This document shows, in pieces, positions 17,906-28,923 of a stretch of DNA of 64,000 nt. Made by a program: the position numbers and the translations under genes. This stretch comes from Salinisphaera orenii subsp. orenii MK-B5 (lineage in GTDB: Bacteria > Pseudomonadota > Gammaproteobacteria > Nevskiales > Salinisphaeraceae), in contig NZ_AYKH01000001.1 in the NCBI RefSeq assembly GCF_003788635.1, positions 124,001 through 188,000 of the forward strand, given 5' to 3'. The notes below the pieces were generated by a model. It did no database searches. It was not told where the DNA came from and saw nothing but the letters and a program-made list of their open reading frames with translations. Position 1 is the stretch's first letter, and each line of letters opens with the position of its first letter.

Positions 17906-19369
17906 TCAGTCGTCGCCCGGCCGCATGGCGAGATACAGTCGATTGCCCTCGCGCACCACGAGCAGCGCTACCGGGCCGTCAGCCGCCTCGAGTGCTTCAC
18001 GCAGGGCCTCGGGCGACCCGACCTTCTCCGATCCGACCGCGAGCACGACATCGCCGGGCTGCAGGCCCGCCTCAGCCCCGGCGCCCTCCGCGACCGCTCC
18101 GATGCGAACGCCGTCCTGCTCCAGATCGAGCCGGCGTCGCTCCGTCTCGTCCAGAGGCTCCAGCGTCAGGCCGTAGGGGCGGCTCCGCTCGCGCCTTGGC
18201 TCGCCGCCGCCGGCGCGGGTCATCAGATCCTCGGGCAGCGCCTCGATGGTGACGTCGATAGTCTGTTCGTCGCCGTCACGCAGCAGCGTCACGCTCGCCT
18301 GCTCGCCCGGGGCGATGGTGCCCACCAGCGGCGGCAGGGCGGCGGCATCGCCCACCGCGTGATCGTTGAACGAGAGGATCACGTCCCCGGCCTGGATGTC
18401 GGCCGAAGCCGCCGGACTCTCGGGCACCACCCGTGCCACCAGCGCGCCCTCCGGGCGCTTGAGGTCAAAGGATTCGGCGAGTTCCCGGTTGACGTCCTGG
18501 ATCTGCACGCCGAGCCAGCCGCGGGTCACGCTGCCGGAGTCGCGCAGCTGGCCGGCGACGTCCATGGCGATGTCGATCGGAATCGCGAAGGACACGCCCT
18601 GGTAACCACCGGTCTGGCTGTAGATCTGCGAGTTGATGCCCACGACCTCACCGGCGAGATTGAACAGCGGCCCGCCCGAGTTGCCGGGATTGATGGCCAC
18701 GTCCGTCTGCAGAAACGGCACGTACTGGTCGCTGGCCAGGCTGCGCTGCTTCGCCGAGACGATGCCGGCGGTCACCGAGGTCTCGAAGCCGAAGGGCGAG
18801 CCGATCGCCACCACCCAGGAGCCCACCTGCAGCGCCTTGGGATCGCCGATCTCGACCGTGGGCAGGTCGTCGGCGTCGACCTTGAGCACCGCGAGGTCGC
18901 TGTAGCGATCCTGGCCGACGACCCGCGCGACCAGTTGGCGCCTGTCGTTGAGCTTGACGATGATCTGGCCGGCGTCGGAGACCACATGACGATTGGTGAG
19001 AATGTAGCCGTCTTCGGAGATGATGAAGCCCGAACCGCGCGACGGATGCGGCGTCGACTCCGGCCCGCGCGGCATCGGCATCTCGTCGTCGCCGCGGCCG
19101 GAGCCCTCCTCGAAGAAGCGACGCAGCCAGTCCTCCATCGGGTTGCCGTCATCGCCTTCGCCGCCGCGCTCCCCGCTGCCGTCGCTGCCGGGTTCCGGCG
19201 GCACCGCGCTGATGTTGACCACGGCCGGTGACACCGACTCGACGAGACCCGTGAAGTCCGGCAGCTGACTGACCGGCCGGCTCTCGTCCTCGCCGCCACA
19301 GCCCGAAAGCGCGAGCAGCGCGACGATCAGAAGCGTGTACAGGCGCAGTGGATGACGTAGTCGCTGCAT
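17906..19369 (-). CDS. mucD: Periplasmic serine protease MucD (DegP/HtrA family)
   Basis: A 487-residue envelope protease/chaperone with a lipobox (LSGC, Cys24), so it is probably a lipoprotein. The trypsin-like domain carries His128 (TNRHVV), Asp158 (YSDLAVL) and Ser231 ([10 protein letters not shown]), followed by two PDZ domains (about 280-370 and 390-480). An acidic Gly/Glu/Asp-rich linker at about 62-100 precedes the catalytic domain. In Pseudomonas, MucD degrades misfolded proteins and limits activation of AlgU. It is the last gene of the rpoE-mucA-mucB-mucD set. Confidence 0.94.
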   Translation of the reverse strand: MQRLRHPLRLYTLLIVALLALSGCGGEDESRPVSQLPDFTGLVESVSPAVVNISAVPPEPGSDGSGERGGEGDDGNPMEDWLRRFFEEGSGRGDDEMPMPRGPESTPHPSRGSGFIISEDGYILTNRHVVSDAGQIIVKLNDRRQLVARVVGQDRYSDLAVLKVDADDLPTVEIGDPKALQVGSWVVAIGSPFGFETSVTAGIVSAKQRSLASDQYVPFLQTDVAINPGNSGGPLFNLAGEVVGINSQIYSQTGGYQGVSFAIPIDIAMDVAGQLRDSGSVTRGWLGVQIQDVNRELAESFDLKRPEGALVARVVPESPAASADIQAGDVILSFNDHAVGDAAALPPLVGTIAPGEQASVTLLRDGDEQTIDVTIEALPEDLMTRAGGGEPRRERSRPYGLTLEPLDETERRRLDLEQDGVRIGAVAEGAGAEAGLQPGDVVLAVGSEKVGSPEALREALEAADGPVALLVVREGNRLYLAMRPGDD

Positions 19370-19448
19370 GAGGAAATGCCTATCGATTGCGTGCGGACGA
19401 GTTTCTGAAGGTCAACCCGAACAGCATGCCACGCCCCGGCCGGCGCAG

Positions 19449-20465
19449 TCACCCGTCGCCGTCGGCCGGCGCGCGAACCTGAGCCCGCTCACCGCCACGC
19501 TCCAGATTCTCCGCGATCTCGCGTACCGTCACCGCCGGCACCTCGCCGACGACGGTGATCTGCGTGTCGTCGATCACGTGGCCGTAGGCGTTGACCGCGC
19601 CCATCGTAGTCGCGCCGTCCAGCGGCTTGCGCAGCCCCGCGGGCGCGATGAACGCGGACACGGTGGCCACGCCGTCGGTGAACAGCATCTGACGCACGAA
19701 ACCATCCTCGGTGACACGGCGCACGCCGTCCTCGGCCAGCTCGAAGCCCGGTGGCAGCGATGTCGGCGTCCATGCCTCCTTCGGCACGGATTCCTCGGCG
19801 ACCTCGACGGCCCGGTGCTTGATCACGCGGAAACCTTCGATATCGAAGCCCGGCTCGAACGCGCTGTCGGGGATGGATTCCGGGAACTCGATCTCGGTGA
19901 ACATCAGCTGCTCGAGGACGTCGCCATTACGCAGCAGATCGAGCTTGAGCGGCAGGCGCGTCTTTTCGTCGATGAGCATGCGGTAGCCGTAGCGGTACTG
20001 GTCCATCGGCTGGATGCTGATCAGACGGCCGACACGGTCGGCGAGCCGACGCTGGCCTTCGTCGCTCACCTTGTAGTGACGGCGCATCCGCTCGGCCGAG
20101 AATTCGGTGACGCTGCCCAGAAGGCCGTCTCGCTTGCGACGCGAGATGAGCACGACCTGGCTGTCGGGCAGAATCGAGGTCACAACGCCGCCGCGGCGGA
20201 TGACCTCGCGCGGCTGCCCGGTCAGCGAGACCAGTCGCTCCTGCTCGAGGCCGTCGGCAAAGCGGTGCGTGACGCGGAGCGTGTCGAGCTGGTCCTCGCG
20301 CAGGTACACCATGACGCCGCGGTAGTTCTCGCGGCCCACGGCCTGCGAGGCACTGGCCAGCAGCTCGTTGACGGACTGATCGGACGAGGGCGGCGGATCC
20401 GACGCCGCGGCCGCCTGTCCGATAAAAACGAATAACAGGAAGAACGCTGAAAGCGCCCGGGTCAC
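19449..20465 (-). CDS. mucB: Sigma-E regulator MucB/RseB
   Basis: A 338-residue periplasmic protein that binds the anti-sigma factor and protects it from proteolysis until lipids or misfolded lipoproteins release it. It has an N-terminal signal peptide (LSAFFLLFVFIGQAAA), an LolA-like large domain and a smaller C-terminal domain (GFELAEDGVRRV onward). The 4-base overlap with mucA indicates translational coupling, matching its complex with MucA. Confidence 0.9.
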   Translation of the reverse strand: MTRALSAFFLLFVFIGQAAAASDPPPSSDQSVNELLASASQAVGRENYRGVMVYLREDQLDTLRVTHRFADGLEQERLVSLTGQPREVIRRGGVVTSILPDSQVVLISRRKRDGLLGSVTEFSAERMRRHYKVSDEGQRRLADRVGRLISIQPMDQYRYGYRMLIDEKTRLPLKLDLLRNGDVLEQLMFTEIEFPESIPDSAFEPGFDIEGFRVIKHRAVEVAEESVPKEAWTPTSLPPGFELAEDGVRRVTEDGFVRQMLFTDGVATVSAFIAPAGLRKPLDGATTMGAVNAYGHVIDDTQITVVGEVPAVTVREIAENLERGGERAQVRAPADGDG

Positions 20466-21154
20466 TGCGTCGATTCCTGCCCATACGTCGCTACCCGAAC
20501 GAACGCCGGCGTCGTGCCCGACAGGCCGTAGCCGCGGGCCAACCCGTTGTGTTCGACGAGATAGCTGTTGAGTTCATCCTCCAGCGCGGGGTCGGACACG
20601 GACCAATGATCGGCCGGCCCCTCCCGAACCGTCTGCCGCGCGCTCGCATCACCGACCACCGCGGCATCCATGCCGCCGCGCGCCGCAACTTCTTCCGTGG
20701 TCTCGAAGCGCGCACCGGCAGCCGTGGCGTCCGCGGAGGCGACGCTCGTGGCACTCATGGGCCGCGTCGAGCCGTCCGACTCGCTCTCCTGCTGCAGCGG
20801 CGGGTTCACCAGGAAGACGAAACCGGCCGCGGAGGCCGCCACGGCGAGGCCGGCCATGTTGCGCCAGCGGCGACGGCGCGGCGTGCGGGCACGCGGCAGT
20901 GACACGACCCGCGACGAGGGCGCTTCGACCGCCTCGCCGTCCTCGGCCGCGATCGCCTGCATGACCCGATCGGAAAAACCGGTATCCAGCGGCACCGCGA
21001 TCTCGCCGCGATGCGCCCGCAGGGTGGTTCGAAGCCAGTGCTGACGACTCCAGCTGTCACGCAATTCCGGATCGCTCAACAGTCGGTTGACCACCGAGTC
21101 GGCTTCGTCGCGCGTGGCCTCGTTATCCAGAAATGCCGAAAAGCGCTCGTTCAT
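20462..21154 (-). CDS. mucA: Anti-sigma-E factor MucA/RseA
   Basis: A 230-residue anti-sigma factor. The N-terminal cytoplasmic part has the RseA pattern (MNERFSAFLDNEATRDEAD, then RDSWSRQHWLRTTLRAHRG). One membrane segment lies at about 99-116, and a periplasmic tail would contact MucB. It holds RpoE at the membrane until DegS/RseP-type proteolysis. The ATG at 21154 is the family start and is 7 bases after the rpoE stop; the frame back to 21262 is a shadow. Confidence 0.9.
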   Translation of the reverse strand: MNERFSAFLDNEATRDEADSVVNRLLSDPELRDSWSRQHWLRTTLRAHRGEIAVPLDTGFSDRVMQAIAAEDGEAVEAPSSRVVSLPRARTPRRRRWRNMAGLAVAASAAGFVFLVNPPLQQESESDGSTRPMSATSVASADATAAGARFETTEEVAARGGMDAAVVGDASARQTVREGPADHWSVSDPALEDELNSYLVEHNGLARGYGLSGTTPAFVRVATYGQESTQ

Positions 21155-21161
21155 GCTGACC

Positions 21162-21737
21162 TCACTTGTCCGCCAGGGACACCAGTTTCTGCTCGATCGC
21201 CGCGCGTGCGCGGAAGATGCGCGAACGGACCGTCCCGACCGGGCAATCCATTGATTGTGCAATCTCTTCGTAACTCATACCGTCCAGTTCGCGCAACATG
21301 ATCGCGGTGCGCAGATCCTCCGGGAGATCGCGTATAGCACCGATCACGGTGTCCCGGATCTCCTCGCTTTCCAGCAACGCCTCGGGCGTGTCCCGCTCCG
21401 AGAACCGGTCGGTGTGGCCGAACGCCTCGGCATCGGCCACGTCGATGTCCTGACTGGCCGGGCGCCGCGAGCGCGCGACCAGAAAGTTCTTCGCCGTGTT
21501 GATCGATATGCGGTATAGCCATGTGTAGAACGCGCTGTCGCCCTTGAATCCGTCGAGCGCCCGATAGGCCTTGATGAAGGCCTCCTGCGCCACGTCCGGT
21601 GCATCCGCCGGATTCACGTAGCGTGCGGTCAGCTTGATGACCTTGTGCTGGTACTTGCGTATGAGCAAGTCGAAGGCACGCGGGTCGCCGGCCTGAGCAC
21701 GGGCCACGAGCTGCTCGTCGCTGGCGTCTTCGTTCAT
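21162..21737 (-). CDS. rpoE: Extracytoplasmic sigma factor RpoE/AlgU
   Basis: A 191-residue ECF sigma factor almost colinear with E. coli RpoE and Pseudomonas AlgU. Region 2 contains DLLIRKYQHKVIKLTARYV and FIKAYRALDGFKGDSAFYTWLYRI; region 4 contains LPEDLRTAIMLRELDGMSYEEIA and an HTH that reads the -35 element. It directs the envelope stress response and is controlled by the next two genes. I found no clean autoregulatory promoter by eye in the 210 bases shared with divergent nadB. Confidence 0.96.
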   Translation of the reverse strand: MNEDASDEQLVARAQAGDPRAFDLLIRKYQHKVIKLTARYVNPADAPDVAQEAFIKAYRALDGFKGDSAFYTWLYRISINTAKNFLVARSRRPASQDIDVADAEAFGHTDRFSERDTPEALLESEEIRDTVIGAIRDLPEDLRTAIMLRELDGMSYEEIAQSMDCPVGTVRSRIFRARAAIEQKLVSLADK

Positions 21738-21947
21738 CTAGGAAAGACGCGAGCCGCAGCGGATTCCAAGGCAGCTGTCGCGCGAGAATACCTCGTCTGT
21801 CTGCGTTACCCGATGGGCGATGACACTATGGACCGCATCCGCGTCAGATAGTTCGCACCGGATTTGCGCTATGCTGCAAGCGTTCATCGATCTAGTCACC
21901 GTCAGGAAGCCATACCCCCGCGCCGAGGCGACAGTCTAGCGACGCGG

Positions 21948-23618
21948 ATGCGTTTCGTCATGCCAATGCCCGAAGACAGTACCCACCGATCCTTCGATGT
22001 CGTGGTCGTCGGCAGCGGCGCCGCCGGACTCACGCTCGCCCTGCGCCTGGCGTCCAGCGGGCGCCGTATCGGCGTGATTTCCAAGGGCGCCCTCGCCGAG
22101 GGCAGTACACTTTACGCTCAGGGCGGCATCTCCGCCGTACTCGACGCCTCCGACAGCATCGACGCCCATGTGGCCGACACCCTGCGCGCCGGTGCCGGCC
22201 TGTGCGACGAGCCGGCCGTGCGCTTCACGGTGGAGCATTCCCGGGCCGCGATCGAGTGGCTGATCGATCGCGGCGTGCCGTTCACGCCGGCCGACGAGAG
22301 CGACGAGACACCGGCCGGCTATGCCTACCATCTCAATCGCGAGGGCGGACACAGCCATCGCCGCATCATCCACGCCGACGATGCCACTGGCCGCGCCGTG
22401 GAGACGACGCTCGAGGGCCTGACCCGGCGGGCCCCGGAGATCACGGTGTTCGAGCACCACATGGCCGTCGAGCTGATCATGACCCGGACGCCGGCGGCGG
22501 CGCGGGGGCACTGCCAGGGCGTCTACGTACTCGACATCAACCGGGATACGGTCCGCACCTTCGCCGCACGGCACGTCGTACTGGCCACCGGCGGCGCCAA
22601 CCTCGCCTATCTCTACAGCAGCAACCCGCACGCGGCCAGCGGCGACGGTATCGCCATGGCCTGGCGGGCGGGCGCGCGGGTCGCGAACATGGAGTTCATG
22701 CAGTTCCACCCGACCTGCCTGTACCACCCGAGGGCGCGCTCGTTTCTCATCAGCGAGGCGCTGCGCGGCGAGGGCGCGGTGCTGCGGCTGGCCGACGGCC
22801 ACCGCTTCATGCCGGATCACGACGAGCGCGGCGAACTCGCCCCGCGCGACATCGTCGCCCGGGCCATCGACGCCGAGATGAAACGCACCGGCCAGCCGCA
22901 CGTCTGGCTGGATATCAGCCACCGCGACAAGGCATTCATCGAGAAGCACTTTCCCGCGATCAACGCGCAGTGCCTTGAGCTCGGGCTCGACATGAGCGGG
23001 GAGCCCCTGCCCGTGGTGCCCGCAGCGCACTATACCTGCGGCGGCGTGATCACCGATGCGCACGGCTGCACCGATCTCGACGGCGTCTACGCCGTCGGCG
23101 AATGCGCCTTCACCGGCCTGCACGGCGCCAATCGCATGGCGAGCAACTCGCTGCTCGAGTGCATCGTCTACGCGAGTGCGGCCGCCGACGACATCGCTGG
23201 CCGCGATACCACGCCGCTCTGCGCGGATCTGCCCGACTGGGACGAGTCGCGGGTGACCGATTCCGACGAAGAAGTGGTCGTGGCCCATAACTGGCAGGAG
23301 CTGCGCCGATTCATGTGGGACTACGTGGGCATCGTACGCACGACCAAGCGCCTGGAACGCGCCCTGCACCGCATCGAGCTGCTGCGCCGCGAGATCCACG
23401 ACTACTACGGCAGCTTCCGCGTCACCCCCGGGCTGCTCGAACTGCGCAATCTCGCCCAGGTCGCGGAACTGATCATCCGCAGCGCCCTGTCCCGTCGCGA
23501 GAGCCGCGGCCTGCATTACATCAGCGACTATCCGAAACCGCTGCCGCGGGCGATGCACACCGTGCTCTCACCGGAGCTCGGCACGGAATCGGCGACAGCC
23601 GGCTACCGCCCGCTCTGA
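21948..23618 (+). CDS. nadB: L-aspartate oxidase
   Basis: An approximately 556-residue flavoprotein that makes iminoaspartate for NAD synthesis. The FAD-binding [17 protein letters not shown] is at the start, followed by [11 protein letters not shown], the active-site [14 protein letters not shown], the substrate block HPTCLYHP and the C-terminal FAD contact [15 protein letters not shown]. Three in-frame ATGs (21948, 21960, 21966) precede the core and none has a strong ribosome site; the earliest is given. nadB divergent from rpoE is the Pseudomonas and E. coli arrangement. Confidence 0.95.
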   Translation: MRFVMPMPEDSTHRSFDVVVVGSGAAGLTLALRLASSGRRIGVISKGALAEGSTLYAQGGISAVLDASDSIDAHVADTLRAGAGLCDEPAVRFTVEHSRAAIEWLIDRGVPFTPADESDETPAGYAYHLNREGGHSHRRIIHADDATGRAVETTLEGLTRRAPEITVFEHHMAVELIMTRTPAAARGHCQGVYVLDINRDTVRTFAARHVVLATGGANLAYLYSSNPHAASGDGIAMAWRAGARVANMEFMQFHPTCLYHPRARSFLISEALRGEGAVLRLADGHRFMPDHDERGELAPRDIVARAIDAEMKRTGQPHVWLDISHRDKAFIEKHFPAINAQCLELGLDMSGEPLPVVPAAHYTCGGVITDAHGCTDLDGVYAVGECAFTGLHGANRMASNSLLECIVYASAAADDIAGRDTTPLCADLPDWDESRVTDSDEEVVVAHNWQELRRFMWDYVGIVRTTKRLERALHRIELLRREIHDYYGSFRVTPGLLELRNLAQVAELIIRSALSRRESRGLHYISDYPKPLPRAMHTVLSPELGTESATAGYRPL

Positions 23619-23619
23619 A

Positions 23620-25059
23620 TCAGTCCGAGCCCGCGCAGGAGACGCGCAGTGGCTCGGCCGGCGCCGCCCAGAAATCGCCGATGGCGGCGATCGCGCAGGC
23701 GTTGGTGAAGCTGGCGCCGTGGCCCGCGCCGGCGACCGTCAGCAACCTCGCTAGCGGATGCCGATCGGCGAATGCCCGCGCCCAGTCCGGCGGTGTGACG
23801 GCGTCTTCGCTGCCGCTGACGACCAGCGCAGGGGCGGCCAGCGATGCGTCATGCGCGGGCGTCGCCGTTCGAGGCACCTGCCAGACGTCGCAGACCGGCG
23901 CGCCGCGGGCCGGCGCCAGATAGGCTGCGATGGCGGGATGGCGCGAGAGCGCGTCGCGCCACGCCGACATCGAGGGAACCGTGCCGCCGAGGGCACAGCG
24001 CGTGCTCCAGAAGACCGCTTCGTTGCGGGCGCTGTCGAGGGCCTGACGCCACAGCCGTTCGGCCAGCGGTCGCAGCGCGTCGGCCGAGCCGGCGCGTGCC
24101 CGCTGCAGGCGTGCGCGGGTATCGGCCGCGTTGTTGGCGTCGTAGCTCGCCATGAGCACCATCAGCAACAGGCGATACGGTGTGACCTTGAATCGCGTCT
24201 CCACGGGCATCTCCGGCCCGGCCAGCGCGAGCGTCGGCGGTCGCGACGCGTAACGCGCGAGCAAATTGTCCACGAGATCACTGGGCACCGCGTCGCTTTT
24301 CCGACCGCAGGCGGGCGCCGCCGCACAGCTCGCATCGAGACGCGCCAGTGCCCCGCCGATCTGCGCTGGCAGGGCAAGCAGGTCGTTGCGCGCGAACGGA
24401 TAGACCGAGTCGAGCACCATCGCGCGCACCTGCGCCGGCTTCGCCTGCGCGTAGACACGCGCGATCCGGGTGCCGTAGGACACCGCCCAGAGATTGACCG
24501 CGTCGACGCCGAGCGCGGCCACCAGCGCCTCCAGATCGCCCCGCTGCGCCGCCGGCCCGAGGGCCGCGGCGGTCTCGCGCCCGAGCGATCGGTAGCAGCC
24601 TTCGGCGGCGCGCGCCTCCTGATCGAATTCGACGCCCGCCGAGGGCGCCTGCGCTGCGGCCGCCAGCCGGCGGCTGCGTATCGACTCGCAGGTCGGGCGC
24701 GGACGACTGCGGCCGGTTGCCCGCGGGTCGAACAGCACGATGTCGCGAGGCCAGCGCGCCCGCTGCTGCCAGCGCTGCCAGCCCGACAACGCCTCGGGCC
24801 CCAGGCCTGCAGCCGAGCCCGGCCCGCCCGGCACGTAGACCACCGGCGTTGCATCGATCCGGTCGGGCCGTGCACGCAACCGCACCACGCGCAGCCGCAC
24901 CGCCTCGCCAGCCAGGCGATCGCCCGTCTCCAGCCAGCCGCAGTCGATCGCCGCGGCGCTGGCTTCTGGGGTGGCGAGGTCGCAATCGCCCCACGTGATC
25001 GATGCGGCCATCGCCGACCGCGGGCTGGCGAGCATGACGGTGATGCCGAGCAGCGCCAT
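23620..25059 (-). CDS. Secreted alpha/beta hydrolase (tripeptidyl aminopeptidase-like)
   Basis: A 479-residue alpha/beta hydrolase with a signal peptide ending in SAMA (about residue 17). It has the oxyanion stretch YVPGGPGSA, the nucleophile Ser in LWAVSYGTRIA, the acid in SGSEDAVTPP and the His in GAGHGASF, with the TAP-type C-terminal domain. Paired cysteines suggest disulfides outside the cytoplasm. Likely an exported aminopeptidase or esterase; the substrate is unknown. The ATG at 25059 is chosen because it begins the signal peptide; the frame back to 25164 overlaps ygfX. It is the last gene of the sdh cluster. Confidence 0.8.
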   Translation of the reverse strand: MALLGITVMLASPRSAMAASITWGDCDLATPEASAAAIDCGWLETGDRLAGEAVRLRVVRLRARPDRIDATPVVYVPGGPGSAAGLGPEALSGWQRWQQRARWPRDIVLFDPRATGRSRPRPTCESIRSRRLAAAAQAPSAGVEFDQEARAAEGCYRSLGRETAAALGPAAQRGDLEALVAALGVDAVNLWAVSYGTRIARVYAQAKPAQVRAMVLDSVYPFARNDLLALPAQIGGALARLDASCAAAPACGRKSDAVPSDLVDNLLARYASRPPTLALAGPEMPVETRFKVTPYRLLLMVLMASYDANNAADTRARLQRARAGSADALRPLAERLWRQALDSARNEAVFWSTRCALGGTVPSMSAWRDALSRHPAIAAYLAPARGAPVCDVWQVPRTATPAHDASLAAPALVVSGSEDAVTPPDWARAFADRHPLARLLTVAGAGHGASFTNACAIAAIGDFWAAPAEPLRVSCAGSD

Positions 25060-25078
25060 CACGGCAGCCTTAGCCGCG

Positions 25079-25546
25079 CTAATTCGTCGCTTCACGGGCG
25101 TCGCGGGGCGGGGCCACGCGCAGGCGCGCGCGCAGACGGCGATGGTGCGCCGGGTCGGTGGCATCGCGAAAGACGATGCAGCGGCGGCGACGGCCGGCGG
25201 CGTATGGCTCGAGTGTCAGCACGACCAGCGCATCGCCGAGCGTCAGCGCCTCGACGCAGCGGCCCTCGACCCAGCCGCCGTCACCGGCCTGGCGCCAGCG
25301 GCAGTCGCCGTCGAGCAGAAAACGCAGGCGATCGATCGCACGGGGATGGCTGCGGCGGGCGTGGCGCCACGCCCGCACCGCGGGCACTGACAACATGACC
25401 AGCAACAGACCAACCACGGGCCGCGACAGCGCAAGCATCGCGCACACCAGCTCTGCACCGCCGTAGCTGCCCAGTACCAGCATGGACTCACAGCGCGATG
25501 GCCGTATGACCAGGTCCAGCGCCTGCATCATCGGGCTGCGAGGCAT
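25079..25546 (-). CDS. YgfX-like membrane protein
   Basis: A 155-residue protein with the YgfX pattern: a short LVIRPSR start, two closely spaced membrane segments (about 20-55) and a soluble C-terminal part with RFLLDGDCRWRQ and IVFRDATDP. In E. coli YgfX is encoded next to SdhE, has been described both as its partner and as a toxin-like inhibitor of cell-division filaments, and is linked to flavinylation. Here it follows sdhE by 12 bases, in the same order. Alternative ATGs lie at 25531 and 25528. Confidence 0.72.
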   Translation of the reverse strand: MPRSPMMQALDLVIRPSRCESMLVLGSYGGAELVCAMLALSRPVVGLLLVMLSVPAVRAWRHARRSHPRAIDRLRFLLDGDCRWRQAGDGGWVEGRCVEALTLGDALVVLTLEPYAAGRRRRCIVFRDATDPAHHRRLRARLRVAPPRDAREATN

Positions 25547-25558
25547 GTGCGTCGCGCG

Positions 25559-25813
25559 TCAGCCGGCGCCCGGGGGCCGCTTGAACTGCCGGATGCGCCG
25601 CAGCAGGTCCGCCTGGATCGCATCGGCCGGCTGCTCGCGTTCCATGATCAGGGCGTAGAGGTCCGGGTCCTCGAGCTGCACCAGCGCCAGCAGCCCCGCC
25701 CGTTCGCGCTCGTCCAGATCGTCGTACTCGGTTGCGACGAAACGCTCGAGAAGCACATCGAGCTCCTTCATGCCGCGACGACACAACCAGCGGATACGCG
25801 ATTTCTCGCTCAT
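25559..25813 (-). CDS. sdhE: FAD assembly factor SdhE
   Basis: An 84-residue helical protein with the SdhE/Sdh5 signature IRWLCRRGMKELDVLLERF, whose RGMKE helix contacts SdhA, and LLALVQLEDPDLYALIM. It helps attach FAD covalently to SdhA. The ATG at 25813 gives the conserved N-terminus. Immediately downstream of sdhB. Confidence 0.93.
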   Translation of the reverse strand: MSEKSRIRWLCRRGMKELDVLLERFVATEYDDLDERERAGLLALVQLEDPDLYALIMEREQPADAIQADLLRRIRQFKRPPGAG

Positions 25814-25876
25814 CGGACAAAGATCCTGCTGCGAGGCGGCGGGCGGCCCGCGGCGGGCCACCCGCGACGCCGGAAA

Positions 25877-26656
25877 TCAGCTGCGGCGTTCAAGCAGCAG
25901 CTTCTTGGTTTCCTGAATGGCCTTGGCCGGATTCAGCCCCTTTGGACAGGTATTGGTGCAGTTCATGATCGTGTGGCACCGATACAGCTTGAACGGATCC
26001 TCGAGCTCGTCCAGGCGATCGCCCGTGGCCTCGTCGCGCGAGTCCACGATCCAGCGATAGGCCTGCAGCAGCACGGCCGGACCCAGATAACGCTCCGGAT
26101 TCCACCAGTAGCTCGGGCAGGCGGTCGAGCAGCACGCACACAGGATGCATTCATACAGACCGTCGAGCTTGGCCCGGTCTTCCGGTGTCTGCAGACGCTC
26201 ACGCGTGGGCGCCGGCGTGTCGGTCTTGATCCACGGCTCGATCGATTCGAGCTGGGCGTAGAAGTGGGTCAGATCCGGCACGAGGTCCTTGACCACCGGC
26301 ATGTGCGGCAGCGGATAGATGCGGACGTCGCCCTCGATGTCCTCGATGCGCGTCGTGCAGGCCAGCGTGTTCTTGCCGTCGATGTTGAACGCGCACGACC
26401 CGCAGATCCCTTCGCGGCAGGAACGCCGGAAGGTCAGCGTCGGGTCGATCTCGTTCTTGATCTTGATGACGGCGTCCAGAACCATGGGCCCGCACCGGTC
26501 GAGATCGATGGTGAAACTGTCGACGCGCGGATTCTCTCCGGCCTCGGGCTCCCAGCGATAGATGCGAAACGTCTTGGTGTTCTTCGCGTCGGCCGGCGCG
26601 TCGTGACGCCGACCCTTGGTGATGCGCGAATTCTTCGGCAGTCGGAATTGAGCCAT
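25877..26656 (-). CDS. sdhB: Succinate dehydrogenase iron-sulfur subunit
   Basis: A 259-residue subunit carrying electrons from FAD to quinone. All three cluster motifs are intact: 2Fe-2S in [21 protein letters not shown], 4Fe-4S in [13 protein letters not shown] and 3Fe-4S in [14 protein letters not shown]. It forms complex II with the sdhA, sdhC and sdhD products encoded just upstream. Confidence 0.97.
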   Translation of the reverse strand: MAQFRLPKNSRITKGRRHDAPADAKNTKTFRIYRWEPEAGENPRVDSFTIDLDRCGPMVLDAVIKIKNEIDPTLTFRRSCREGICGSCAFNIDGKNTLACTTRIEDIEGDVRIYPLPHMPVVKDLVPDLTHFYAQLESIEPWIKTDTPAPTRERLQTPEDRAKLDGLYECILCACCSTACPSYWWNPERYLGPAVLLQAYRWIVDSRDEATGDRLDELEDPFKLYRCHTIMNCTNTCPKGLNPAKAIQETKKLLLERRS

Positions 26657-26712
26657 GAGCGGTCTCCGTTACTAAAACCGTGGTGCGGGCGCAGCGCCGC
26701 GGACGGCGAACC

Positions 26713-28503
26713 TCAGTAGGTCCGCTTCTTCGGCGGGATGTGTTCCATCTCGCCCGTCATCGGCTGCATGTGCACCGGCCGATAATCGATGCGTACGTTC
26801 GCGCCGCCGTCGTGCCAGGTGAGCGTGTGCTTCATCCAGTTCTCGTCGTCGCGCTCGGTGTATTCCTCGTGCGCGTGCGCGCCGCGGCTTTCCTTGCGGT
26901 TGGCGGCGGCGTGCATCGTGGTGATCGCGCAGCCGAGCAGATTTTCGAGCTCCAGCGTCTCGACCAGATCGCTGTTCCAGGTCATGGAGCGATCGGTCAC
27001 GCCCACGTTGACGAAGGATTCGACCTCGGCGTTGATCTGCTCGACGCCCTTGTCGAGATTCTCGGTATTGCGAAAGACCGCGGCGTATTTCTGCATCGAG
27101 CTCTGGAGGCTGTCACGCAGCTGCGCCGTGGGCGTATCGCCATCGGCGTGACGCAGCCGGTCGAAGCGTTCGAGCGCGCGCGTCTCGGCGGCCTGGGTGT
27201 CGGCGCGGTGCGCCGCCCCCTTCTTGACCACCTCCGTGCAGCGATGCGCCGCGGCGCGACCGAAGACCACCAGATCCAGCAGCGAGTTCGAACCCAGCCG
27301 GTTGGCGCCATGAACGGACACGCAGCCCGCCTCACCGACGGCCATCAGGCCCGGCACGATCGAATCCGGATCGCCGTCCTTGAGGGTCACGACCTCGCCG
27401 AAGGCATTGGTCGGCACGCCGCCCATGTTGTAGTGCACGGTGGGCAGCACCGGGATCGGCTCCTTGGTGGCATCCACGCCAGAGAAGATCTTGGCGGTCT
27501 CGGTGATCCCCGGCAGCCGCTCGTGCAGCACTTCAGGGCCGAGGTGCTCCAGATGCAGCAGCGTGTGGTCGGCGTTCTCGCCCACGCCGCGGCCTTCCTG
27601 AATCTCGACCATCTCGGCGCGACTGACGACGTCCCGCGAGGCCAGATCCTTGGCGTTGGGCGCATAGCGCTCCATGAAGCGCTCGCCCTCGGAGTTGGTC
27701 AGGTAGCCACCCTCGCCGCGCGCGCCCTCGGTGATCAGACAGCCGGCGCCATAGATGCCGGTCGGATGGAACTGGACGAACTCCGGATCCTGAAGCGGCA
27801 GGCCGGCGCGCAGCGCCATGCCCATGCCGTCGCCCGTGCAGGTGTGCGCGGACGTGCAGGAGAAATAGGCCCGCCCGTAGCCGCCGGTGGCCAGAATCAC
27901 CTGATGCGCGCGGAACCGATGCAGCTGCCCGCCCTGCAGATCCCAGGCCAGCACGCCGCGGCACTCGCCGTCCTCGGTCATGAGCAGATCGATGGCGAAG
28001 TATTCGATGAAGAACTCCGCCCGCGCCTTGAGCGACTGCTGATAGAGCGTGTGCAGGATGGCGTGGCCGGTCCGGTCGGCGGCCGCACAGGTGCGCTGGG
28101 CCGTGCCTTCGCCGAAATGCGTGGTCATGCCGCCGAACGGACGCTGGTAGATGTGGCCGTCCTCGGTGCGCGAGAACGGCACGCCATCGTGCTCGAGCTC
28201 GATGATCGCCGGCACGGCTTCCTTGGTCATGTACTCGATGGCGTCCTGATCGCCGAGCCAGTCGCCGCCCTTGATCGTGTCGTAGGCGTGCCAGCGCCAG
28301 TCGTCCTCGCCCATGTTGCCCAGCGAGGAGGCGATGCCGCCCTGGGCCGCCACGGTGTGGCTGCGGGTCGGGAAGACCTTGGTCACGCAGGCCGTGGACA
28401 GGCCGGCGTCGGCCAGACCGCGGGTGGCCCGCAGGCCCGAACCGCCCGCGCCGACGACCACGACGTCGTGCTGATGTTCGATGATGTCGTAGCTCTCGCT
28501 CAT
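26713..28503 (-). CDS. sdhA: Succinate dehydrogenase flavoprotein subunit
   Basis: A 596-residue catalytic subunit that oxidises succinate to fumarate. The FAD loop [13 protein letters not shown] is at 15-27, the covalent FAD His is in [10 protein letters not shown], and the active-site stretch HPTGIYGAG and the C-terminal [19 protein letters not shown] are present. The ATG at 28503 overlaps the sdhD stop by 4 bases; the open frame continues to 28818 but that is a shadow. Confidence 0.97.
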   Translation of the reverse strand: MSESYDIIEHQHDVVVVGAGGSGLRATRGLADAGLSTACVTKVFPTRSHTVAAQGGIASSLGNMGEDDWRWHAYDTIKGGDWLGDQDAIEYMTKEAVPAIIELEHDGVPFSRTEDGHIYQRPFGGMTTHFGEGTAQRTCAAADRTGHAILHTLYQQSLKARAEFFIEYFAIDLLMTEDGECRGVLAWDLQGGQLHRFRAHQVILATGGYGRAYFSCTSAHTCTGDGMGMALRAGLPLQDPEFVQFHPTGIYGAGCLITEGARGEGGYLTNSEGERFMERYAPNAKDLASRDVVSRAEMVEIQEGRGVGENADHTLLHLEHLGPEVLHERLPGITETAKIFSGVDATKEPIPVLPTVHYNMGGVPTNAFGEVVTLKDGDPDSIVPGLMAVGEAGCVSVHGANRLGSNSLLDLVVFGRAAAHRCTEVVKKGAAHRADTQAAETRALERFDRLRHADGDTPTAQLRDSLQSSMQKYAAVFRNTENLDKGVEQINAEVESFVNVGVTDRSMTWNSDLVETLELENLLGCAITTMHAAANRKESRGAHAHEEYTERDDENWMKHTLTWHDGGANVRIDYRPVHMQPMTGEMEHIPPKKRTY

Positions 28504-28889
28504 CGGGCGGCTCCCACAAGAATCATGATCACGGAAAAGATGGCGGCGACGGCCAGCAGAATGTTGGTCAGCTGCAGCGCGATGAGCGCGGCGATCTTGA
28601 CGGACTCGATGTGGACATAGTCCTCGATCACCACCTGCAGGCCGAGCTGCGAGTGATAGAAGATCGCGGCCAGATAGATCGCCAGCAGCGACGCCTGCAG
28701 CGGCGACGACAGCCACTCGGTGACGCTGGCGTAGTCGGCGCCGAACTGTGAGGCGAGGCAGGCGACGAACCACAGCGTCAGGGGCACAAGGGCCACGGCA
28801 CTCACGCGCTGCGCCCACCAGTGGGCCACGCCCACCTTCGCACTGCCCAGGCCACGCGCCTGCGCGAGCGAGGATCGGATACTGCTCAT
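28500..28889 (-). CDS. sdhD: Succinate dehydrogenase membrane anchor SdhD
   Basis: A 129-residue protein with three membrane segments (about 27-47, 65-85 and 97-120). The heme-axial His is in [17 protein letters not shown], the family hallmark. It binds heme b and quinone with SdhC. The ATG at 28889 is preceded by a GAAAGG-like ribosome site and yields the usual length. Confidence 0.93.
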   Translation of the reverse strand: MSSIRSSLAQARGLGSAKVGVAHWWAQRVSAVALVPLTLWFVACLASQFGADYASVTEWLSSPLQASLLAIYLAAIFYHSQLGLQVVIEDYVHIESVKIAALIALQLTNILLAVAAIFSVIMILVGAAR

Positions 28890-28923
28890 GTCGGAATCTC
28901 CGAAAGGACTGGAAAACGCGGGA